A stretch of 12,700 nucleotides of DNA from Promethearchaeota archaeon (GTDB taxonomy: Archaea > Asgardarchaeota > Lokiarchaeia > Sigynarchaeales > SOKP01): contig WJKD01000874.1 in NCBI GenBank assembly GCA_014729315.1, positions 1-12,700 on the forward strand, read 5' to 3'. Below, piece by piece: positions 6,098 to 12,650 of the stretch (its first letter is position 1; each line of letters begins with the position of its first letter). A program made the position numbers and the translations under genes. The notes below the pieces were generated by a model. It had not been told where the DNA came from and did not search any database. It was given only the letters and a program-made list of their open reading frames with translations.

Positions 6098-6997
6098 ATG
6101 GCTACAGAGATTTACGAGAAAGGAAAGGACAATCTTAAGACGGAAAAAAAAAGATTCGACAAAGATAATTATAATGCACTTTGTGTAGGAATTGGGGGAA
6201 CTGGGGTTATTAGAGCTTCAATGATTCTCGGTTGGGCGGCACTTCAAGAGGGCTTCAGAGTTAGAACTGCAGAGACTCATGGGATGAGTCAGAGAGGTGG
6301 AGCAGTCTCTTCCTATCTTAGGTTCGGAAAGTCTTTAGAAGCTCCTTTTATGATTGAAGGAGACCTAGATGTTCTATTAGCATTTGAAATCTCTGAAGCA
6401 CTAAGAAATTTAAGATATGTAAATAAAGACACGATTATTATTGCTTCCAAGAGCACTGTTATTCCACCTTCCGTTTTAACTCATCGTTCTTTAAAAATTG
6501 ATGGAAATAAGTGCGTAGGATGCGGAAATTGTATCGCTCACTGTATTCCAAATACAATCTATAGAGAATCAAGGTCTGATCATTTTTTCACACTAACAAG
6601 CGGACCAACCCGCGCTGTTGTCAATGGTCACTGTAGGGTTCTGGAAGCTTGTACGGGATGTGTTCAGTGTATAATCGATCATGTATGTCCTTTTGGGGCA
6701 ATTTCTGCTTATAATGAATGGGAATATCCTGAATTGGGTTCAATTGAAAAGGATATTCAATCTTCATCTAAAAATGTATTAATTCTTGACGCAGAACAGA
6801 TTGCCATCGAAGCAGGAAATGTTTTAGCTGCTAATGTCGTCTTACTAGGTGTTTTAGCTGGAGTAAATGTAATTCCTCTCAGTAAAGAAACCTTAGGAAA
6901 CACGGTTAAGAAATTTGTGCCAAAGAAAGCTTTAGATGTGAATGTCAAAGCGTTCAATATAGGGTATCAAATTGGTTTAGAATACGAAAAAAAATAG
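6098..6997 (+). CDS. iorB: Indolepyruvate:ferredoxin oxidoreductase beta subunit (IorB) with an internal ferredoxin-like insertion
   Basis: The gamma-type (beta) subunit of an IorAB complex, which interconverts arylpyruvate + CoA and arylacetyl-CoA + CO2 with ferredoxin as electron carrier. Core motifs: GIGGTG (31-36), AETHGMSQRGG (58-68), LLAFE (93-97), then after an interruption LDAEQIAIEAGN (230-241), VVLLGVLAG (247-255) and the closing VKAFNIGY (283-290). IorB is usually about 200 residues; this one has 299. The extra is a 25-residue N-terminal extension and about 100 residues (roughly 128-226) placed between the two halves of the core, carrying C139, C142, C145, C149 (CxxCxxCxxxC) and C185, C188, C191, C197 (CxxCxxCx4CP), plus C179: a probable two-[4Fe-4S] domain. 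The start at 6098 (ATG) is preferred over an in-frame TTG at 6089. Forms an operon with iorA, 39 bases away. Confidence 0.88.
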   Translation: MATEIYEKGKDNLKTEKKRFDKDNYNALCVGIGGTGVIRASMILGWAALQEGFRVRTAETHGMSQRGGAVSSYLRFGKSLEAPFMIEGDLDVLLAFEISEALRNLRYVNKDTIIIASKSTVIPPSVLTHRSLKIDGNKCVGCGNCIAHCIPNTIYRESRSDHFFTLTSGPTRAVVNGHCRVLEACTGCVQCIIDHVCPFGAISAYNEWEYPELGSIEKDIQSSSKNVLILDAEQIAIEAGNVLAANVVLLGVLAGVNVIPLSKETLGNTVKKFVPKKALDVNVKAFNIGYQIGLEYEKK

Positions 6998-7022
6998 AAA
7001 TAATACAAATTAAAGAAAAAAA

Positions 7023-7027
7023 GAGGT
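7023..7027 (+). promoter_or_regulatory. Shine-Dalgarno site that fixes a TTG start for iorA
   Basis: GAGGT lies 9 bases before the TTG at 7037. The ATG at 7030 is in another frame, only two bases from the site, and runs to a stop after 11 codons, so the TTG is the real start. Confidence 0.7.
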
Positions 7028-7036
7028 TAATGTATT

Positions 7037-8926
7037 TTGAGTATTCCTTTTTACGCTTTAGATAAACCCGGAGAAAAAGGTGTTGTGCTTGGAAACGAAG
7101 GGCTTGCGCGCGGAGTATTGGAAGCTGGTGTTCGAGTTGCATCCGCTTATCCTGGAACACCCTCTTCAGAAATTATGGAAACGCTTGCAATTATGCATAA
7201 GTATCATCCAATATTTGACATCGAATGGTCAACTAACGAGGCTGTTGGATTTCAAGTTGCTTTAGGTGCCTCGATGTGTAACGCTCGAGCTTTTGCTTGT
7301 ATGAAACATGTTGGCCTGAATGTTGCGGCAGATGGCTTTATGACTGCGACATATGCTGGAGCACACGGAGGTTTCGTAACACTTTCGGCGGACGATCCAA
7401 ATTGTTATTCAAGCCAAAACGAACAAGACAATAGATATTATGGTCTCCATTCGCTTTGTCCTGTATTTGAAGCAATCAATATACAAGAGGCTAAAGATGT
7501 AATAAAGTATGGATTCGACTTTTCTGAGGAACATCAAACTATTGTTATGATGCGAACTACTACTCGTCTCAATCACGCGCGAGGCGATTTGAAATTAGGC
7601 AAAATTAATCGAATAGAAAATAGAACTTATGATTTCGATAAGGATAGAGAAAGATGGACTTTTCTGCCAACGAATGCCCGCGTTCAAAGAGTAAAACAGT
7701 TAGAAAGGTATGAGAAATTAAGGAAATTGTCCAATAAATTCCCATTTACGGAATTAAAAATAAACGATGGTTCAAAAATCGGGATTATTTCCTCAGGTAT
7801 TCCCTATTCGTATGTAAACGACGCCTTGCTTAAATTAGATCAATTTAATAAAGTTTCCATTCTTAAACTTGGAATGGTATTTCCCCAACCAGAACGGCTT
7901 ATGGAAAAGCTATTTGACCATTGCGAGAAAGTCATTGTTGTCGAAGAATTAGAACCTTTCCAAGAGGATTTTGCGAAGAAACTAGCTTATGAATTAGATA
8001 GTAGTGTTGAAATTGTTGGGAAACAATACTTTCCTAGAAATGGAGAACTAGATTTAGGTAAAACAGTTAAAGGTATGGTTAAAGCCCTAAATATGGTAAA
8101 TCCCATCGTCGATATTGCTGTTGATACAAAAAATTTCCATAAAGCGTCTCCTAGACCTCCAGTACTATGTCCTGGATGCTCTCATAGAAACACATTTTAT
8201 GCCCTTAAACTTATGGAAAAAAGACTAGGTAAGTCGTTCGTTTATTCTTCTGATATTGGATGTTATACGCTCGGGTTTTACAAACCAATTGAAGCGATTG
8301 ATACTTGTATTTGTATGGGTGGAAGTATTGGTATGGCAAATGGTATAGCAAAATTACACAGCGATCCCGTTCTTGCATTAATCGGCGACTCTACTTTTTT
8401 TCACACGGGTATTCCTGGTTTAGTTAATGCGGTTTATAATCAAAATAATGTTAATGTTATCATATTAGATAATAGTGCAACGGCAATGACCGGATTTCAA
8501 CCTCATCCCGGAACGGGTGAAAAAATAACAGGAGAGCCGGGAACTAAGATTCCGATCGAACAAATTGTTAAAGGTTCTGGTATAACAGACGATCACCTAT
8601 GGATCGTTGATTCTAACGATTTAAACCAAACTACAAAAGCAATTGAAGAAGCAGTGAATACCAAAGGACCAAATGTAATTATTTCGAGACATATATGTAC
8701 TCTCTTAGAGCGTCGAATTAACAAGGGTAAAAAAATTATACCAGTAGAAATAGATTACGATAAATGCAATAATTGCATGATTTGCATCAAAAATTTCGGA
8801 TGTCCAGCAATTACCGTTAAAGAAGAAAAAGTGACTATAATTGAACGTCAATGTCGTGGCTGTGATGTATGTATTGAGATATGTCCTTTTGAAGCTATAC
8901 ACAAGAAAAATGGAAATAGTCAATAA
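7037..8926 (+). CDS. iorA: Indolepyruvate:ferredoxin oxidoreductase alpha subunit (IorA), thiamine-diphosphate and two [4Fe-4S] clusters
   Basis: The 629-residue catalytic subunit, normal length for IorA. Order: pyrimidine/oxoacid domain with AYPGTPSSEI (37-46), a central domain (about 245-330), CPGCSHR (378-384), and the thiamine-diphosphate motif from GDS (450-452) to NVIILDNS (473-480) with ATAMTGFQPHPG after it, then a C-terminal ferredoxin domain: C577, C580, C583, C589 (x4 spacing before CP, usual for IorA) and C606, C609, C612, C616. Substrates are arylpyruvates from Phe, Tyr and Trp transamination or, in reverse, arylacetyl-CoAs made by PaaK. Starts at TTG (see the site at 7023). The complex with this IorB would hold up to four [4Fe-4S] clusters instead of two. 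No aminotransferase is in the window. Confidence 0.95.
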   Translation: MSIPFYALDKPGEKGVVLGNEGLARGVLEAGVRVASAYPGTPSSEIMETLAIMHKYHPIFDIEWSTNEAVGFQVALGASMCNARAFACMKHVGLNVAADGFMTATYAGAHGGFVTLSADDPNCYSSQNEQDNRYYGLHSLCPVFEAINIQEAKDVIKYGFDFSEEHQTIVMMRTTTRLNHARGDLKLGKINRIENRTYDFDKDRERWTFLPTNARVQRVKQLERYEKLRKLSNKFPFTELKINDGSKIGIISSGIPYSYVNDALLKLDQFNKVSILKLGMVFPQPERLMEKLFDHCEKVIVVEELEPFQEDFAKKLAYELDSSVEIVGKQYFPRNGELDLGKTVKGMVKALNMVNPIVDIAVDTKNFHKASPRPPVLCPGCSHRNTFYALKLMEKRLGKSFVYSSDIGCYTLGFYKPIEAIDTCICMGGSIGMANGIAKLHSDPVLALIGDSTFFHTGIPGLVNAVYNQNNVNVIILDNSATAMTGFQPHPGTGEKITGEPGTKIPIEQIVKGSGITDDHLWIVDSNDLNQTTKAIEEAVNTKGPNVIISRHICTLLERRINKGKKIIPVEIDYDKCNNCMICIKNFGCPAITVKEEKVTIIERQCRGCDVCIEICPFEAIHKKNGNSQ

Positions 8927-9381
8927 TATCTATATGTTTTTGAATACCCATTTTATACTATTTTCTTCTCAAAATTTTGTATATTTGTAAAAGAAATTTA
9001 GAATTAACATTAAATTTTAAGAATTGAGTTATTTCGTCGTTACGGAGGAAGAAAAAGCTAGGCTAAAGGGATTATTATGGCTGATCTTTCACATTTTCAA
9101 GCTTTTTAGTTATCAATGATTTAATAAAACTCTTTTTTGTATTGATTTATAGCTTCTCAAGAAAAAATTATAATAAAAAATAGAACAATTAACTTAAGAC
9201 AAAGTGCGTTTTGTCCCATGAAATTTGCGAAAAATTTTTTATTTTTATTTAATTTAAGCACTCGATAAGCTTTTATTTAAGAAAGAGAGTTTTTAACCCT
9301 ATATATGTTTAAAGAGATTCTAAATTATGGTAAAAGCAATTTATTTGACGAATTAATCAAATAGAAAGTTCACTAAATTGA
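8927..9381. other. Intergenic stretch without a supported gene
   Basis: T-rich DNA after iorA probably includes its terminator, though the T-runs are short (five at 8937-8941). From about 9033 to 9095 there is a less A/T-rich patch containing GGAGGA and an 8-bp inverted repeat (9052-9059 with 9100-9107); it could belong to a small RNA, but I find no class motif and only a 10-codon reading frame at 9077. A TATATATG element is at 9300-9307. Nothing else is recognisable. Confidence 0.35.
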
Positions 9382-9415
9382 CGAAAAAATTTATAAATCC
9401 GAAAAAATATATATA
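9382..9415 (+). promoter_or_regulatory. Tandem BRE/TATA promoter boxes
   Basis: CGAAAAAATTTATAAAT (9382-9398) is followed 18 bases on by CGAAAAAATATATATA (9400-9415). Each reads as an archaeal BRE (CGAAAA) joined to a TATA box, the best promoter matches in the window. The second predicts initiation near G9438, at the left edge of the inverted-repeat element. Confidence 0.55.
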
Positions 9416-9437
9416 GATCTGTAAGAAAAATTTTTTT

Positions 9438-9542
9438 GCAGTAATGGAATGTTAATAAATTTTAGCCCATAATTTATTCCTCCACTAAAATACATTCATG
9501 AGCTATGTGATTTATTCACAAGCATTCCATTACTCTTTTTTT
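9438..9542 (+). ncRNA. Candidate small structured RNA (about 100 nt), class unknown
   Basis: An outer perfect 11-bp inverted repeat (GTAATGGAATG at 9441-9451 with CATTCCATTAC at 9523-9533) encloses two inner hairpins: 8 bp at 9454-9461/9471-9478 with a 9-base loop, and 5 bp at 9506-9510/9516-9520 with a 5-base loop. A promoter ends about 25 bases upstream and a TCTTTTTTTTTC tract follows at once, so transcription start, closing stem and terminator line up as a gene. GGAAT (9446-9450) could alternatively pair with ATTCC (9476-9480), which would break the outer stem. I see no box C/D, H/ACA, tRNA or 5S features. It could be a free small RNA or a leader element of the dehydrogenase gene 160 bases downstream. 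Confidence 0.45.
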
Positions 9543-9567
9543 CTTATTTTTTTCTTTTTTTATCTTA
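9534..9567 (+). terminator. Long T-rich tract after the structured element
   Basis: Nearly continuous pyrimidine sequence with runs of seven or more T right after the 11-bp closing stem. It would end an RNA started at about 9438; if read through, it lies in the leader of the dehydrogenase gene. Confidence 0.45.
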
Positions 9568-9644
9568 CTAAATTTTATTCCTTTTCATTTTCTGCGTTTT
9601 TTAATCTCCTTTCGTTTGAAAATTTTGAGATAAAAGATTTTTAT

Positions 9645-9672
9645 TTGATCATAATCAACTTATCATTATATC
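9645..9672 (+). promoter_or_regulatory. Possible promoter region of the short-chain dehydrogenase gene with a small palindrome
   Basis: TTGAT-cata-ATCAA (9645-9658) lies just upstream of a TATA-like ATTATATC (about 9665-9672), which sits about 34 bases before the ATG at 9702. No Shine-Dalgarno site precedes the ATG. Weak evidence in A/T-rich DNA. Confidence 0.25.
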
Positions 9673-9701
9673 AATAAAAAAAGAATTTTTGGTCGAAATT
9701 T

Positions 9702-10493
9702 ATGAAAAAATTTGAAGGAAAAGTGGCTTTCATTACCGGAGGAGCGTCTGGTTTGGGAGAAAAAACAGCTAAAGATTTCGCGGATGAAGGCGCAAAAGTT
9801 GTGCTGTTTGATTTTGATGCAGAGAATGGAAAGAGAGTTGCATCAGAAATCGCTTCAGGGGGAGGAGACGTTCTATTTATAGAAGGAGATGTTCGACAGA
9901 AGAATTCAGTAGATTCTGGAGTAGAGCAAACCTTTGATAAATATGGGCCAGTTGATTTTTTGATTCATTCTGCGGGAATACTTAAAGATGGAATGATACA
10001 CAAACTCCCCGAAGAGAGATGGGATGATGTAATCAATACGCACCTCAAAGGGTTTTTTTTGGTGCTCCAAGCATGCGTAAAACGATGGATTGAAATTTGC
10101 AAGGCAGATCCTAAGGGTGAAATCGCTGATTATCCCGACAGACGTGTTATAACCATTTCTAGCCAAGCTGCAGAAGGAAATATTGGACAATTAAACTATT
10201 CTGCAGCTAAAGCGGGTATGTTGGGAATGGTTAAAACAGCGGGATTAGAATTAATAAGATACAATGTGAGAACACACGCTATAATGCCTACCCTAATCGA
10301 AACGCCCATCCTCGGGGAACTTCTTTCTAAACAAGACGGAAAATGGCGTAAGTATTATTCAGGAAGAATTCCTTTAGGAATTGGAGAACCTAAATATGTA
10401 TCAAGAGTTATTTTATTTCTATGTAGCGATGACGCGTGGTTCATGAACGGAGAAATAATAGGTATAAATGGTGGACGGTTAGACAAGGTATAA
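9702..10493 (+). CDS. Short-chain dehydrogenase/reductase (SDR), probable 3-hydroxyacyl-CoA dehydrogenase or 3-oxoacyl reductase
   Basis: A 263-residue classical SDR, an NAD(P)-dependent oxidoreductase with a Rossmann fold. Visible: TGGASGLG cofactor loop (12-19), Asp37 at the end of the second strand (favours NAD), GDV (62-64), HSAG (89-92, in place of NNAG), Asn112, catalytic Ser153, Tyr166 and Lys170 (YSAAK). The stretch 131-147 between Asn112 and Ser153 is longer than in FabG; this and VITISSQAAEGNIGQLNYSA resemble the SDRs that act on acyl-CoA esters. Monocistronic, with its own terminator, facing the etf operon. The neighbouring acyl-CoA dehydrogenase/ETF genes support a role in acyl-CoA oxidation or reduction, but the substrate is not determined. 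Confidence 0.88.
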   Translation: MKKFEGKVAFITGGASGLGEKTAKDFADEGAKVVLFDFDAENGKRVASEIASGGGDVLFIEGDVRQKNSVDSGVEQTFDKYGPVDFLIHSAGILKDGMIHKLPEERWDDVINTHLKGFFLVLQACVKRWIEICKADPKGEIADYPDRRVITISSQAAEGNIGQLNYSAAKAGMLGMVKTAGLELIRYNVRTHAIMPTLIETPILGELLSKQDGKWRKYYSGRIPLGIGEPKYVSRVILFLCSDDAWFMNGEIIGINGGRLDKV

Positions 10494-10528
10494 CATTTTA
10501 TTGAAGTTTAGAAATTTAACCAATAGGA

Positions 10529-10555
10529 TTTTTTCTTATTTTTTTCTGTTTTTTT
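10529..10555 (+). terminator. T-rich terminator of the SDR gene
   Basis: T-tracts at 10529-10534, 10539-10545 and 10549-10555 (six, seven and seven T) lie about 35-60 bases after the stop codon, between convergent genes. The minus-strand etfA has only weak T-runs in this gap. Confidence 0.55.
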
Positions 10556-10630
10556 AATCAAAACGTGATAAATATCTATTTTTAATATGATTAGGACAAA
10601 AATAATTGAATTAATAAAAATTATTGATTT

Positions 10631-11836
10631 TTAAGCTTCTTCTTCAGCTTTAACTCTTTTAATCTGTTCAATTAAAACTGGAATAACTTTGAAAAGATCA
10701 CCAACAATACCATAGTGGGCTACCTTAAAGATCCCCGCATTCGGGTCTTTATTAATCGCAACTATGATATCTGAACCTTGCATCCCTACTAAATGTTGGA
10801 TTGCTCCGGAAATCCCACACGCAACGTATAATTTGGGTGAAACCGTTTTACCCGTCTGACCTACTTGTCTATCATGTTCAATCCAATCGAGCTCCACTGT
10901 GACTCTTGACCCTCCAACTTCTGCTCCTAATACATCAGCAAGTTCCTCAATTAATTGGAATCCTTCCTTACTTCCAACACCTCTCCCCCCAGATACGATT
11001 ATTTCTGCGTCTTCTAAATTAACTTGAGCTTTTCCTTTTGTGATTACTTTTACTATTTTAGAAACGGAATCTTTTTCGGTATAATCATAGTCTAATTTAG
11101 TAATTTTTACATCCTTATCAACCCTCTCAGGTACTTTAAAGATTCCTGGTCTAACTGTGGCCATTTGAGGTCTGCTGGTCGGCGTTCGGATGGTTGCCAT
11201 TATATTCCCTCCGAATGTAGGTCTGGTTTGTCTTAAGTTTCCTGATTCTTCTTCTATATCTAGGCCAGTACAGTCAGCTGTGAGCCCAGCACCCAGGCGT
11301 TTAGCAACCCTCGGTGCAAAGTCTCTGCCTGTTGGTGTTGCACCAATAAGCACAATCTCTGGCTTTCTTTCGCTTATTAACTCTGCTAAGGTTTTTACGT
11401 ATAAATCGGAATAATAATCTTTTAGAATCTTAGATTTTACATAAATGATTTCATCCTGACCATATTGACTTATCTCGTCAAGTTTCTTATCAAAATCGCT
11501 ACCTAAAATAACCAAAGTTAAGGAAACATTTAGCTTATCTGCTAACTCTCTCCCTTTTCCTAGTAATTGAAAAGCTACAGGATGGATTACTCCGTTATAA
11601 TGTTCAGCAACAATCCATACTCCATTATACTGAGTAATATCCATCTTCTTGACTTTAAACTCTTCTCTTTCAAGAATTATTGCATCAACTGGACAGGCTT
11701 CTACGCACGCACCACATAAGTTACAATCATCATTTATGCAAGCTACATCATCTATAACTTCAATGCCTCCATAGGGGCAATTCGCTACACAATTGCCGCA
11801 TCCGGTACATAATTCGTCATCTATTCTTATACTCAA
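10631..11836 (-). CDS. etfA: Electron transfer flavoprotein alpha subunit (EtfA) with N-terminal two-[4Fe-4S] ferredoxin domain
   Basis: A 401-residue EtfA. The first 55 residues are a ferredoxin domain: C10, C13, C16, C20 and C38, C41, C44, C48, each in CxxCxxCxxxCP, plus an extra C33. Then the EtfA N-domain (about 70-265) and the C-terminal FAD-binding domain with GGRGVGSKEGF (283-293), QVGQTGK (324-330), GISGAIQH (341-348) and INKDP (361-365). Ordinary EtfA lacks the ferredoxin part; a fused form of the same size is known in the caffeyl-CoA reductase Etf (CarE) of Acetobacterium, an electron-bifurcating system. It passes electrons between an acyl-CoA dehydrogenase, EtfB and a low-potential carrier. 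Starts at TTG with GAGGTGA 6 bases before; 13 bases after the etfB stop. Direction of electron flow is inferred, not seen. Confidence 0.95.
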   Translation of the reverse strand: MSIRIDDELCTGCGNCVANCPYGGIEVIDDVACINDDCNLCGACVEACPVDAIILEREEFKVKKMDITQYNGVWIVAEHYNGVIHPVAFQLLGKGRELADKLNVSLTLVILGSDFDKKLDEISQYGQDEIIYVKSKILKDYYSDLYVKTLAELISERKPEIVLIGATPTGRDFAPRVAKRLGAGLTADCTGLDIEEESGNLRQTRPTFGGNIMATIRTPTSRPQMATVRPGIFKVPERVDKDVKITKLDYDYTEKDSVSKIVKVITKGKAQVNLEDAEIIVSGGRGVGSKEGFQLIEELADVLGAEVGGSRVTVELDWIEHDRQVGQTGKTVSPKLYVACGISGAIQHLVGMQGSDIIVAINKDPNAGIFKVAHYGIVGDLFKVIPVLIEQIKRVKAEEEA

Positions 11837-11842
11837 TTCATG

Positions 11843-11849
11843 TCACCTC
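11843..11849 (-). promoter_or_regulatory. Shine-Dalgarno site that fixes a TTG start for etfA
   Basis: GAGGTGA (minus strand, 11849-11843) begins right after the etfB stop and is 6 bases from the TTG at 11836. The intervening ATG (11841-11839) is out of frame and meets TGA after one codon, so it cannot start etfA. Confidence 0.75.
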
Positions 11850-12647
11850 TTAAAAAATATTATCCTCCCGCAGATAATTACATAAATCTTTTGTTTGTTT
11901 TTCTATGGATCCTTCAAGAATTTTATGCTCTCCTTTTCTCTCAGGCACAAATATTTTCCATACTTCTGTCATCGAGCCCGTTAGTCCGATATTTTCCTTT
12001 TTTGCATCTAAATCTTCAGCATTTAGATATTGGACTTCTTTTTCGGTATAAGCGTTTGCGATACCATCTAAAGCCGGATATTTAGGGAGATTAATCTCTT
12101 TTGTTACAGAAACTAAAACTGGTAATGGAGATTCGATAATTACGGTTTCTTCGGGCCTAAATGTTCTTTCTACAATCGCTTTATCTTTCTTTATCTCGAA
12201 ATTTATAACATAAGTAATTTGAGGAATGGATAGCTCTTCAGCCATTTCGGGTCCAACTTGGGCAGTATCTCCATCAATCGCTTGCACACCACATATAACG
12301 ATATATTTTTCATTTTTTTCAATCAGTTTTTTGACTGCGAGAGCAAGGACGTGCGAAGTTGCGAGTGTATCTGCTCCCGCGAAAGCTCTATCAGTAAGCA
12401 AGTATGCTTGATCAACGCACATAGCTAAAGCCTCACGGAGAACTTCTTCAGCCTGAGGCGGTCCCATGCTTAAAGCAATTACCTCTGCATTATTTTCTTT
12501 CTTTAAATCAAGCGCAAGTTGAACTCCATGCTTGTCGTGAGGATTCATTATAGAGGGAATACCTTCTCTGACTAGAGTATTGGTTTTAGGATCGATGCGA
12601 ACTTCTTGAATACCGGGTACTTGTTTTATACATATGAAGATCTTCAT
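11850..12647 (-). CDS. etfB: Electron transfer flavoprotein beta subunit (EtfB)
   Basis: A 265-residue EtfB of normal length, partner of the ferredoxin-fused EtfA. Motifs: IKQVPG (7-12), LSMGPPQAEEVLREALAM (59-76), GADTLATS (91-98), CGVQAIDGDTAQVGP (119-133) forming the nucleotide-binding loop, and the family signature KEINLPKYPALDGI (183-196). The DGDTAQVGP loop is the form found in anaerobe ETFs, among them bifurcating ones, rather than mitochondrial-type ETF, but this alone does not prove bifurcation. GGAGGTG lies 6 bases before the ATG, within the last codons of the preceding acyl-CoA dehydrogenase gene. Operon order on the minus strand is acyl-CoA dehydrogenase, etfB, etfA, implying one complex. 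Confidence 0.95.
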   Translation of the reverse strand: MKIFICIKQVPGIQEVRIDPKTNTLVREGIPSIMNPHDKHGVQLALDLKKENNAEVIALSMGPPQAEEVLREALAMCVDQAYLLTDRAFAGADTLATSHVLALAVKKLIEKNEKYIVICGVQAIDGDTAQVGPEMAEELSIPQITYVINFEIKKDKAIVERTFRPEETVIIESPLPVLVSVTKEINLPKYPALDGIANAYTEKEVQYLNAEDLDAKKENIGLTGSMTEVWKIFVPERKGEHKILEGSIEKQTKDLCNYLREDNIF

Positions 12648-12650
12648 TTT

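Noticed and set aside
9077..9109. 10-codon frame starting ATGGCTGAT after the GGAGGA patch
   Set aside because: The Shine-Dalgarno-like sequence is too far away (about 28 bases) and the peptide too short to support.
9438..9542. tRNA, 5S rRNA, box C/D or H/ACA guide RNA
   Set aside because: No T-loop sequence, 5S core, C/D boxes in position or ACA box after a long hairpin could be found.
9422..9546. Miniature transposable element with 11-bp terminal inverted repeats
   Set aside because: No target-site duplication flanks the repeats, no second copy is in the window, and the aligned promoter and T-tract fit an RNA gene better.
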